A DNA stretch of 41,493 nt from Planctomycetota bacterium (GTDB taxonomy: Bacteria; Planctomycetota; Phycisphaerae; Phycisphaerales; Phycisphaeraceae), in contig JAPLMQ010000125.1 of assembly GCA_026386955.1 (NCBI GenBank), forward strand, positions 1 to 41,493, in the 5' to 3' direction. The translations under genes were made by a program, and so were the position numbers. This document shows positions 18,531 to 25,755 of this stretch, piece after piece; position 1 is the stretch's first letter, and every line of letters begins with the position of its first letter. The notes under the pieces are model-generated. The model did no database searches. It saw nothing but the letters and a program-made list of their open reading frames with translations, and had not been told where the DNA came from.

Positions 18531-19436
18531 ATGCGGACGCAGACACGACACATCGCCGCAGGTCTGATCGCGGCTTCCGCGTTGATCCCTTCCGCCGCCT
18601 TCGCCGCCGACGCCGCGCCGCCCAAGCCCGCCTCGGCGCAGCCCGAATCCGCCGACTCCGGCGGCAAGGCCGAGAAGCTCCGGCGCGAGGGCGAGTTCCT
18701 CGCCAACCAGCACGTCCGGCTCAAGCGGGCCCCCAACAGCTCGAGCCTGCTCGTCGCCTTCGAGTCCGACCCGCAGGGCACGCCCCCGCCCATGGCGGTG
18801 CTCCCCGGCCAACTCCTGCAGAACATGGAGACGCTCGTCCAGGAGCGCGGCGACCAGACGCTCTTCGTCATCTCCGGGCAGGTCACGACCTACCGCGGCT
18901 CGAACTACCTCCTGCCGACCTCGACGGTCGTCTGGTCCCCCCCGCGCAACGACGCCCCGCCCGCGACCGCGCCGGCCCCGATGCCCGGGAAGAACGCCAG
19001 CGCGGACCAGGTGCTGCAGCAGATGGGCTCGATGATCGAGCGCAACGCCGCGATCGAGTCGGCCCCGCGCGTCGTCACCACGCCCCCGGCGACCAAGGTG
19101 ATGGACCCTGCCGTGCTGGGCCCCGCGCCCGGCGAGCGGGCCACCACGCTCCGCCGCGAGGGCGAGTTCGTCGTCGAGCGCCGCGGCCGGCTGGTCCACG
19201 GCACGGGCAACTCGACCGTGATGTTCGCCTTCGACGCCGACGCCCGCACCAGCCCCGAGCCGCCGATGGTCCTCATCCCCTGCCAGCTTCTCCAGAGCAT
19301 GGAGAACCTCTCGCAGGAGCGCGGCGACCGCGTGGTCTTCGTCCTCACCGGGCAGGTCTTCACCTACCGCGGGGCGAACTACCTCCTGCCCACGACGATG
19401 AAGCTGGCGATCGACAAGGGCAACCTGAAGAAGTGA
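18531..19436 (+). CDS. Secreted protein with a tandemly duplicated ~85-residue domain
   Basis: A 301-residue protein with an N-terminal signal peptide (about 1-26, ending AAFAAD). Two copies of one domain follow: about 50-135 and 202-290. Each begins LRREGEF, passes through a block ending in LLQNMETLVQERGD or LLQSMENLSQERGD, and ends in TYRGSNYLLPT or TYRGANYLLPT. A Pro/Ala-rich linker and a helical segment (QVLQQMGSMIERNAAIES) separate them. The ATG at 18531 has a strong AAAGGAG sequence 7 nt upstream. The function is unknown and I recognise no named domain. It follows a family D repeat and is monocistronic by appearance. Confidence 0.85.
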   Translation: MRTQTRHIAAGLIAASALIPSAAFAADAAPPKPASAQPESADSGGKAEKLRREGEFLANQHVRLKRAPNSSSLLVAFESDPQGTPPPMAVLPGQLLQNMETLVQERGDQTLFVISGQVTTYRGSNYLLPTSTVVWSPPRNDAPPATAPAPMPGKNASADQVLQQMGSMIERNAAIESAPRVVTTPPATKVMDPAVLGPAPGERATTLRREGEFVVERRGRLVHGTGNSTVMFAFDADARTSPEPPMVLIPCQLLQSMENLSQERGDRVVFVLTGQVFTYRGANYLLPTTMKLAIDKGNLKK

Positions 19437-19448
19437 CGGCGCCGGGGG

Positions 19449-19525
19449 GCCCGTAGGGCGGGTAGAGCCGTGCCCGGCGAAACCCGCCGCGGCAAACGGA
19501 ATCGTCTCGGATCCCCGCTACGGGC
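19449..19525. repeat. Inverted repeat, family E (CCCGTAGGGCGGGT type)
   Basis: Outer arms GCCCGTAG (19449-19456) and CTACGGGC (19518-19525) enclose a second stem formed by GGCGGGT and ACCCGCC. It lies between the duplicated-domain protein and the zinc-ribbon membrane protein. It resembles scattered REP-like elements; only one copy is seen here. Confidence 0.7.
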
Positions 19526-19598
19526 TCAAACCCAAGCGGGTCGTGAGGCCTGCGCGGTAGACTTCCCCGGTGAGGACCATGCGCCGGGGAGCCTTTGC

Positions 19599-20378
19599 AT
19601 GACGACGGAGGCTTCGAACATCTGTCCCGCGTGCGGCGCCGCGATCGCGATCGACGACATCAACATCCAGGAGGGCGTCGGCCTCTGCCGTGCGTGCGGA
19701 AGGCTTTCCCGCTTGGCGGACATGGTCGAGGCTTGCGAATGGGCCGGCGTGAGCGAAGAACCGCCCGCGGGCTGCCGGCTCGACGACGACGGGGCTCGCA
19801 TCGCCGTGCGGGCCTCGGCTCGTACCGTGGGCGGGATGCTGGGCGTTCTGGCCATCTGCCTCTTCTGGAACGGGATCGTCTCGGTCTTCCTGCTGGTGGC
19901 GATCGGGGGGCTCTACACCCACTTGGTTGGGCCTCTGCCGGCGTGGTTTCCGGCTCCGTCGGGGCAGGGATCGCCGGGCGGCGCCGGGAGCGGGTCAAAT
20001 GGGTTTCAAACCTTGGGCGAGACGCTCTTTCTCTGTGTCTTCCTGACCCCGTTTGTCCTCGTCGGCCTCGCCTTGATCGGAGGGCTTGTTTTCGCGGCGG
20101 CAGGAGAGGTGCGCGTCCAGCTCGATGGGGCGGCTGGCTCGGTCTGGACCGGAGTCAAGTTCATTGGGTGGACCCAGCGTTTCGACGCCTCTGCTGTCAC
20201 GCGCGTGACCATCGGCAACGCCTCGTGGCCAAAGAACGACCAGGTTCAGAAGAACATCGAGATCCACGCCGACCGAAGGGTCAAGTTCGGCAGCGGTCTG
20301 CCAGAGGCCCGGCGGCTTTGGATGACGATGGTCCTGCGAACGCTCTTGTTGGGACAGCGATCCGGGGCGGCAAGATGA
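19599..20378 (+). CDS. Zinc-ribbon membrane protein of unknown function
   Basis: A 259-residue protein. An N-terminal zinc ribbon with two CxxC pairs (CPACG at about 9-13 and CRACG at about 31-35) precedes two hydrophobic segments (about 76-104 and 145-172) separated by a Gly/Ser/Pro-rich loop. The C-terminal 85 residues look like a soluble beta-rich domain (EVRVQLDGAAGSVWTGVKFIG). No enzymatic motif is seen. GGGGAG 9 nt upstream supports the start at 19599, and TAGACT at 19558-19563 could be the -10 element. It converges with the aminotransferase gene across only 41 nt. Confidence 0.78.
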   Translation: MTTEASNICPACGAAIAIDDINIQEGVGLCRACGRLSRLADMVEACEWAGVSEEPPAGCRLDDDGARIAVRASARTVGGMLGVLAICLFWNGIVSVFLLVAIGGLYTHLVGPLPAWFPAPSGQGSPGGAGSGSNGFQTLGETLFLCVFLTPFVLVGLALIGGLVFAAAGEVRVQLDGAAGSVWTGVKFIGWTQRFDASAVTRVTIGNASWPKNDQVQKNIEIHADRRVKFGSGLPEARRLWMTMVLRTLLLGQRSGAAR

Positions 20379-20419
20379 CCCGACGGATGTCGCGGGCGTC
20401 GCAGCCGCGAGGGGGACAA

Positions 20420-21604
20420 TCACGGCTTGAGCAGCTTCTCGCGGTCGAGCATCACCTTGAGCGTCAGGGCGACCAGCTCGACCTGGTTCACGTCCATGCG
20501 GTTGAAGAACGGCAGGGCGATGGTGCGATGGCTGATCGACTCGGCGATGGGGAACATGCCCGGGCCGTAGCCGAAGCGCTCGCGGTAGAACGGCTGGAGG
20601 TGGATGCAGGGGAAGTAGTTGGCGGCCCCGATCTCGTGCCGGCGCAGGCCGTTGATGATCCGGTCGCGCTCGACCAGGCCGTAGAGGTCGCAGAGGCGCG
20701 GGACGAAGACGAACCATGAGGCGTCGTCGTTGCTCTCGATGTTGGGGAGGATCAGGTCGCCCATGCCCATGAGGCGGCGCATGTACTCGCCGGCGACGCG
20801 GCGGCGGGCGGCGAGCATCTCGTCGAGCCGTTCCATCTGGGCGATGCCCAGGGCGCAGTTGATCTCGCTCAGGCGGTAGTTGTAGCCCAGCCGCTCGTGG
20901 GCGAGCCAGGAGCCGGCCCGGTTGTCCTGGGCGGAGCTGCTGGCGGTCTGGCCTTGGGCGATGGCGTCGCTGCGCCCCTGGTTGCGGTAGGAGCGGCAGA
21001 GGCTGGCGAGCTTGTCGTCGTTGGTGACGATCATGCCGCCCTCGCCGGTGGTGATCTGCTTGTTGGGGTAGAAGCCGAAGACGCCCGCGCGCCCGAAGGC
21101 GCCGATCGCCCGTCCCTTGTGCTTCCCGCCGAGGCCTTCGCAGGAGTCCTCGATGAGCGGGATCTCGTGGGACCCGGCGATCTGGGCGAGGCGGTCCATG
21201 TGCGTGGGGTTGCCGAAGACCTCGACGCCCAGGATGGCCTTGGTCCGCGGAGTGATGGCGGCCTCGACGAGCAGGGGGTCCATGTTGAGGCTGCGCGGGT
21301 CGATGTCGACGAAGACGGGCTTGGCGCCGACCATCAGGATGCAGTTGGCCGAGGCGATGAAGGAGAAGGGCGTGGTGATGACCTCGTCGCCCGGGCCGAT
21401 GCCCAGCGCGAGCAGCACCAGGTGCAGGCCGGCGGTGCCGGAGCTGACCGCGACCGCGTGTCGCAGGCCGACGCGCTCGGCGACGAGCTCCTCGAAGCGA
21501 GACTGGCGCGGGCCGATGCTCAGCCGGCCGGAGCGCAGCGTGTCGACCACGGCGTCGATCTCGACCTGGGTGATGTCGGGTTGGCTCAGGGGGATGAAGT
21601 TCAT
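20420..21604 (-). CDS. DegT/DnrJ/EryC1/StrS family PLP-dependent sugar aminotransferase
   Basis: A 394-residue aminotransferase of the family that aminates nucleotide-linked keto sugars for lipopolysaccharide, capsule or antibiotic sugars. Visible hallmarks are AVSSGTAGLHL (about 52-62, cofactor phosphate site), IEDSCEGLGGKHKG (151-164, pyridine-ring Asp) and the Schiff-base lysine K182 in FYPNKQITTGEGG. The C-terminal part (ERFGYGPGMFPIAESISHR) is typical as well. The natural substrate is unknown since no other nucleotide-sugar genes flank it. A helical-repeat gene lies 109 nt upstream on the same strand. Confidence 0.93.
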   Translation of the reverse strand: MNFIPLSQPDITQVEIDAVVDTLRSGRLSIGPRQSRFEELVAERVGLRHAVAVSSGTAGLHLVLLALGIGPGDEVITTPFSFIASANCILMVGAKPVFVDIDPRSLNMDPLLVEAAITPRTKAILGVEVFGNPTHMDRLAQIAGSHEIPLIEDSCEGLGGKHKGRAIGAFGRAGVFGFYPNKQITTGEGGMIVTNDDKLASLCRSYRNQGRSDAIAQGQTASSSAQDNRAGSWLAHERLGYNYRLSEINCALGIAQMERLDEMLAARRRVAGEYMRRLMGMGDLILPNIESNDDASWFVFVPRLCDLYGLVERDRIINGLRRHEIGAANYFPCIHLQPFYRERFGYGPGMFPIAESISHRTIALPFFNRMDVNQVELVALTLKVMLDREKLLKP

Positions 21605-21713
21605 CCAGCAATGCTCCGAAGGCTTGGGGCCGCGCGGTTCGGCGGCGGGGGAGATGCGTCTCGATGCGCGGGCGACACGACTCTGCCCGCGGGCTCGTTC
21701 AAGTCAGGTCAGG

Positions 21714-23261
21714 TCAACTCGGGCGGCTCATCGCCGCGGTCAGCGCCTCGCGCGTCTGGTGCGTCAGCTTGAGGTAGGTCCAGGCCGCCTGGATGCGCAG
21801 CGTCGGCGGCAGTTGCCCGCCCCCGCGCACCAGCAGCGAAAGGTCCTGCATCTGCGCGGGCGCGAGCGGCTTGCCCGGCTTGGCCTGCAGCAGCAGCGCC
21901 ACGTAGCGGCTGGTCTGGTCGGTCATCGGCTCGAGCCCCGCCAGCGCCTCCTCCGCGCCGTCACCCTTCGCGGCGATCAGCCCCACGAGGATCGACGACC
22001 GCAGCTCCTTGTTCGTCTTGGGGTCGCCCAGCACGGGGCGGATCTTCGCCACCGCCTCCTTCGGGTCGCGCTCGAAGAAGAACTCGGTCGCCAGCACGGC
22101 GTCGTCGAGCCGCTGGGCGCGGTTGCGGTCCGGCCCCTCGCCGCCCGCCTGCACGATCGCCATGAAGATCGCCGACGCCTCGGCATCGGTCGCGCGCTTG
22201 CGGGCGTGGCTCAGGGCCCAAGCGCTCGTGAGCGGGTGATACGCGCGGACCAAGGCGACGACCGCCGGGGCGACGTCCTTCTTGTCCGCCACCGCGGCGC
22301 CGGTGAGCCCGATCTGCTTGACCAGCGAGTCCTCGCTGCGCACCAACGGCTCGAAGAGCTTGGCGGGGAGGTAAGGCGCGAGGTTGAGCGCGAGCAGCGC
22401 GAGGCGGGTCTGCGAGGCGGGGTCGGCGTTGGAGTCGTATCGCTTCCGCCATTCCTCCTGCGAGCCGGGCACGCCGAAGCGCATCGCCGCGCGGAGCGCC
22501 AGCAGTGAGAGCCGCGAAGGCGCCGCGGGGTCGAGCGCGACCTGCATCGCCCAGGGGGCGGCGGCGTCGAAGTCGTAGCGCAGGATCGTCTCGAGCAAAA
22601 GCTGGCGGATCTGGTCGCGCTTCGGGTCGTCGGGCTTGACGGTCTCCTGCAGGCCCTTCATGGCCGCGGCGTCGCCCATCTGCAGGAGCATGATGTTGGC
22701 CATGCCGCGCCGCGCGGCGTTCTCGGCCTTGGCCGCCTCCTTGAGGTGGTCGGTCGACGCGAGTTTCTTGTGCTGCACGAGCGGAGCCGAGGCGAGGACC
22801 TTGATCGCCGAGTCCATCCCGGGCCAGGCGATGATCTGCTTGGCCTGCTCGTCGCTGAGCAGCTCGGCGTCGAGCGCGGCGGAGACGATCTCCGCCTGGA
22901 TCGCGCCGCTGTCCTTGTCCATCGAGGCGAGGCGCTCGAGGTCGAGCTTCTTGTCGGGGCCGCACTCCGCGAGGCCCAGCAGTCCGTGGATCCGCAGCGA
23001 GGGCGTGGAGGATTGGTATATCTCGCTGAAGAAGGGCGTGAGCTCGGGGTCGCCCGTGTGGCGCAGGGCGCGGAGGAGCAGCGTGTTCTGCCCGTCGGGC
23101 GAGGGCGTCGCCGCGGCCCGCAGGAGGAAGACGGCCGACTGGAGCGTCTCGTCGGCGTCGGCCGCCCGCGCGTGAGCGGGGGGGAGGATCGCCGCGAGCG
23201 CCGCCGCGACGGCGAGCGTGTGGACCCATCCTGCGTGAGATCGTGTGCGTGTCTGCCTCAT
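21714..23261 (-). CDS. Secreted alpha-helical (HEAT-like) repeat protein
   Basis: A 515-residue protein beginning with a signal peptide (about 1-32, ending AHARAAD). The rest is a succession of amphipathic helix pairs, rich in Ala and Leu with regular AALDAELLSDEQA-type helices, suggesting an alpha-solenoid such as HEAT repeats; no catalytic residues are apparent. It probably acts as an extracytoplasmic scaffold or binding protein (inference). The start at 23261 sits 10 nt after a TAGACT hexamer. Longer in-frame N-termini reaching 23480 would overlap the gene-free parS-like region and lack a signal sequence. Confidence 0.8.
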   Translation of the reverse strand: MRQTRTRSHAGWVHTLAVAAALAAILPPAHARAADADETLQSAVFLLRAAATPSPDGQNTLLLRALRHTGDPELTPFFSEIYQSSTPSLRIHGLLGLAECGPDKKLDLERLASMDKDSGAIQAEIVSAALDAELLSDEQAKQIIAWPGMDSAIKVLASAPLVQHKKLASTDHLKEAAKAENAARRGMANIMLLQMGDAAAMKGLQETVKPDDPKRDQIRQLLLETILRYDFDAAAPWAMQVALDPAAPSRLSLLALRAAMRFGVPGSQEEWRKRYDSNADPASQTRLALLALNLAPYLPAKLFEPLVRSEDSLVKQIGLTGAAVADKKDVAPAVVALVRAYHPLTSAWALSHARKRATDAEASAIFMAIVQAGGEGPDRNRAQRLDDAVLATEFFFERDPKEAVAKIRPVLGDPKTNKELRSSILVGLIAAKGDGAEEALAGLEPMTDQTSRYVALLLQAKPGKPLAPAQMQDLSLLVRGGGQLPPTLRIQAAWTYLKLTHQTREALTAAMSRPS

Positions 23262-23271
23262 CAGGGTCGAT

Positions 23272-23277
23272 AGTCTA
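23272..23277 (-). promoter_or_regulatory. -10-like hexamer TAGACT upstream of the helical-repeat protein gene
   Basis: On the minus strand TAGACT is separated from the ATG at 23261 by 10 nt. The same hexamer recurs upstream of the genes at 14087 and 19599. Confidence 0.33.
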
Positions 23278-23509
23278 CGGGAACGATCGGCGGAGCGAAA
23301 CGGCGGGGCGGCCGCCTGTCGCCCATCCTGCGTCGTTCCCGACAAACCGGTTTGCGCCAAATCGATTTGTCGCCCCGGAAACGCTCTTTTTTGGGGTGGC
23401 GGGTGCGTTGGCGGAAGCTCGGGGACCGTCGTTCCGACTTGTGTGGAGGACTGTCCTGGGACGGCGCGGAAAAGCCTCATTTTTCGTCCAAAAATGGGGG
23501 TGTCGAACC

Positions 23510-23543
23510 GCGCAACGATGTTCCACGTGGAACATCGTTGCGC
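23510..23543. promoter_or_regulatory. parS-like centromere site in a 34-bp perfect palindrome
   Basis: The core TGTTCCACGTGGAACA (23519-23534) matches the symmetric form of the conserved bacterial parS site bound by ParB/Spo0J (family consensus TGTTNCACGTGAAACA; the GTTCCACGTGGAAC version is known from pseudomonads). The symmetry extends nine more base pairs on each side (arms 23510-23526 and 23527-23543, no mismatch). No T-run follows on either strand, so a terminator is unlikely. Such sites usually cluster within the origin-proximal part of the chromosome. An operator for hisC or the divergent gene is the alternative. Confidence 0.75.
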
Positions 23544-23710
23544 AAGGTCGTTCGAGAGCTTCGCGGACCCGGATTTTTCGGCTTTTTATCAACCGCTCAT
23601 GTCCCGCTCCCGCCCCGCCTCGGCCCCGCCGCCTCCCTGCTGCCCACCCTGCCGCGAGGCCGCCGTGGACACCCCTGACGCGATTGACCCGCGCCGAAAT
23701 CGATGCGAAG

Positions 23711-24874
23711 ATGCCCGGTCCGATGGCATACGAACGCGACAACATCCGTGCCCTGACGGCCTACACCCCCGGCGAGCAGCCGCAGGAGACCAAGGTCGTC
23801 AAGCTCAACACCAACGAGAACCCGTACCCGCCCAGCCCGGCGGTGCTCGAGGCGGTCCGCGCGGTCTCCGCCGAGTCGCTCCGCCGCTATCCACCTCCCT
23901 CGGCCGAGACCTTCCGCCGCGCCGCCGCCAGGGCCCACGGCCTCTCGCCCGACCAGGTCATCGCCACCAACGGCGGCGACGAGCTCCTCCGCCTCGCGGT
24001 CACCGTCTTCTGCGACCCGCGCCCCTCCTCTGCGTTGGCCCCGACGCCTGCGACCGGCACCGGCCTGCGCCCCGCCCAGCGGCATGGCGCGGGCAGCCTC
24101 GTCATGACCGAGCCGAGCTACTCGCTCTACCCCGTGCTGGCCGACATCCACGACACGCTGATCCACCGCGTCCCGCTCAACGACGATTGGTCCGTCCCCG
24201 CCGACTTCGCCCCCCGCGCGCTGGCGCTGGGCTGCCGGCTGGCGATCATCGTCAACCCGCACGCGCCCTCGGGCCGGCTGGAGTCGCTGGAGTCGCTCGA
24301 GTCCGTCGCGCGGGCGCTGCAGGGGCAGGCCGTGCTGATGGTCGACGAGGCCTACGTCGACTTCGCGACGCGCGACGCGCTCCCGCTGCTCGACCCCTCG
24401 CGCGGGCTCGACAACGTGCTGCTGCTCCGCTCGCTGAGCAAGGGCTACTCGCTGGCCGGGCTGCGCTTCGGCTACGGGCTTGGCCACGCGAACCTGATCG
24501 CCTCGATGAACAAGGCCAAGGACAGCTACAACACCGACATCCTCTCCCAGGCGGCGGCGACGGCGGCTTTGGAGCACCGCGACGAGGCCCGCAAGAGCTG
24601 GGCGGCGGTGATCGGCGAGCGCACGCGCGTCACCGCCGAGCTGGAGAGGCGCGGTTATCGGGTCTCGCCCAGCCAGTCGAACTTCATCCTCGCCACGCCT
24701 CCCGCGGGCGGGGGAGCGCCGACGGCCAAGGCGATCTACGAATCGCTCAAGCAGCGGTCGCTCTTCGTGCGATACTTTGATCAGGACCGGCTGCGCGACA
24801 AGCTGCGCATCACCATCGGCACGCCGGCCGAGAACAACGCGCTGCTGACTGCCTTGGGCGAACTCGCCCGATAG
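23711..24874 (+). CDS. hisC: Histidinol-phosphate aminotransferase
   Basis: PLP enzyme that aminates imidazole-acetol phosphate in histidine synthesis. The 387-residue protein starts with the typical YERDNIRALTAYTPGEQ and KLNTNENPYPPSP. It has ATNGGDELLRL (85-95), VDEAYVDFA (211-219) and the Schiff-base lysine K244 in RSLSKGYSLAGLRFGYG. An unusual Pro/Ala/Gly-rich insertion (about 103-128) replaces the short turn before TEPSYSLYPVLA. ATG 23711 or 23723 could start translation. hisB follows after 65 nt, consistent with an operon. The open frame upstream to 23243 covers the parS-like region and is not credible. Confidence 0.93.
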   Translation: MPGPMAYERDNIRALTAYTPGEQPQETKVVKLNTNENPYPPSPAVLEAVRAVSAESLRRYPPPSAETFRRAAARAHGLSPDQVIATNGGDELLRLAVTVFCDPRPSSALAPTPATGTGLRPAQRHGAGSLVMTEPSYSLYPVLADIHDTLIHRVPLNDDWSVPADFAPRALALGCRLAIIVNPHAPSGRLESLESLESVARALQGQAVLMVDEAYVDFATRDALPLLDPSRGLDNVLLLRSLSKGYSLAGLRFGYGLGHANLIASMNKAKDSYNTDILSQAAATAALEHRDEARKSWAAVIGERTRVTAELERRGYRVSPSQSNFILATPPAGGGAPTAKAIYESLKQRSLFVRYFDQDRLRDKLRITIGTPAENNALLTALGELAR

Positions 24875-24939
24875 CCCGGGGACCTGGCCCGCCGGATTCG
24901 CGCCCGGGTCGCCGGCCACAACCCCGACCTGGAACCCGC

Positions 24940-25521
24940 ATGCCCCGCATCGCCCGCATCCAACGCAAGACCAAAGAGACCCAGATCGAGCTGGAGCTCA
25001 ACCTCGACGGCGGCGCCTACGTCAACAAGACTGGCGTGGGCTTCTTCGACCACATGCTCGACCACGTCGCCCGCCACGGCCGGCTGGGCCTCACCGTCAC
25101 CTCCACCGGCGACCTCCACATCGACGACCACCACACCGTCGAGGACGTCGGCATCGTCCTGGGCCAGGCCCTCGACAAGGCCCTGGGCGACAAGAAGGGC
25201 ATAGAACGCTACGGCTTCGCCTCCGTCCCCATGGACGAGGCCCTCGCCCGCGTGAGCGTCGACCTCTCCGGCCGGTCGGCCTTGGTCTTCGCCGCCCCGC
25301 TCGACAAGGGCGAGAAAATCGGCACGTTCGACGTCCAGCTCGTCCGCGAGTTCCTCACCGCCTTCAGCCAGGCGGGCAAATTCAACTGCCACGTCGAGGT
25401 GCCCACGGGGATCAACCTCCACCACGTGAGCGAGGCGATCTTCAAGGGGCTGGGGCGAGCCCTGAGGCAGGCCGTCGCCATCACGGGGACCGAGGTGCCC
25501 AGCACGAAGGGGACGCTCTGA
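24940..25521 (+). CDS. hisB: Imidazoleglycerol-phosphate dehydratase
   Basis: Dehydrates imidazole-glycerol phosphate to imidazole-acetol phosphate, the substrate of the HisC enzyme encoded just upstream. The 193-residue protein is the monofunctional form, without the phosphatase domain of enterobacterial HisB. The metal-binding repeats are GVGFFDHMLDHVARHG (about 28-43) and IDDHHTVEDVGI (about 62-73), and the C-terminal block FNCHVEVPTGINLHHVSEAI carries further ligands. The gene ends 68 nt before a strong intrinsic terminator, which probably closes the hisC-hisB transcript. Confidence 0.96.
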   Translation: MPRIARIQRKTKETQIELELNLDGGAYVNKTGVGFFDHMLDHVARHGRLGLTVTSTGDLHIDDHHTVEDVGIVLGQALDKALGDKKGIERYGFASVPMDEALARVSVDLSGRSALVFAAPLDKGEKIGTFDVQLVREFLTAFSQAGKFNCHVEVPTGINLHHVSEAIFKGLGRALRQAVAITGTEVPSTKGTL

Positions 25522-25589
25522 GGCGTCGCGCCAAGGCGCTGTGATCAGACGAAGACCCGAGAGATGATCAAGACCGAAAACCTCAAAGC

Positions 25590-25615
25590 CCAGGCACCGC
25601 GTGCCTGGGTTTTTC
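25590..25615 (+). terminator. Intrinsic terminator downstream of hisB
   Basis: A perfect 9-bp stem, CCCAGGCAC pairing with GTGCCTGGG, with a 3-nt loop, is followed immediately by five T residues (25611-25615). This is the clearest Rho-independent terminator in the window. Confidence 0.9.
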
Positions 25616-25755
25616 GTTGGTTAACCCGCTTGCTGAACCCAAGACGATCGGAATTCCGGATTTGGGAACCCCTCTTCGTTTCGCACGTCAGACCTTGGAG
25701 TGATCGCGCCGTCGGGCGCGGCCCGCGCCCTTCGTTCCTTTCCGGAGACCCCGCC

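Larger units (their letters stand above)
23262..23710. other. Gene-free intergenic region with parS-like site between divergent genes
   Basis: A 449-nt stretch without a convincing gene, separating the minus-strand helical-repeat gene from hisC. Besides the parS-like palindrome at 23510-23543 it holds two adjacent palindromes, AAACCGGTTT (23344-23353) and CAAATCGATTTG (23358-23369), enclosed by GACAAA/TTTGTC (23341-23346 and 23366-23371), and the hairpin CATTTTT/AAAAATG (23478-23484 and 23490-23496). It is locally AT-richer than its surroundings. Confidence 0.7.

Noticed and set aside
23243-23710. Upstream extension of the hisC frame
   Set aside because: It crosses the parS-like palindrome and has no similarity to HisC; the family N-terminus begins at 23711 or 23723.
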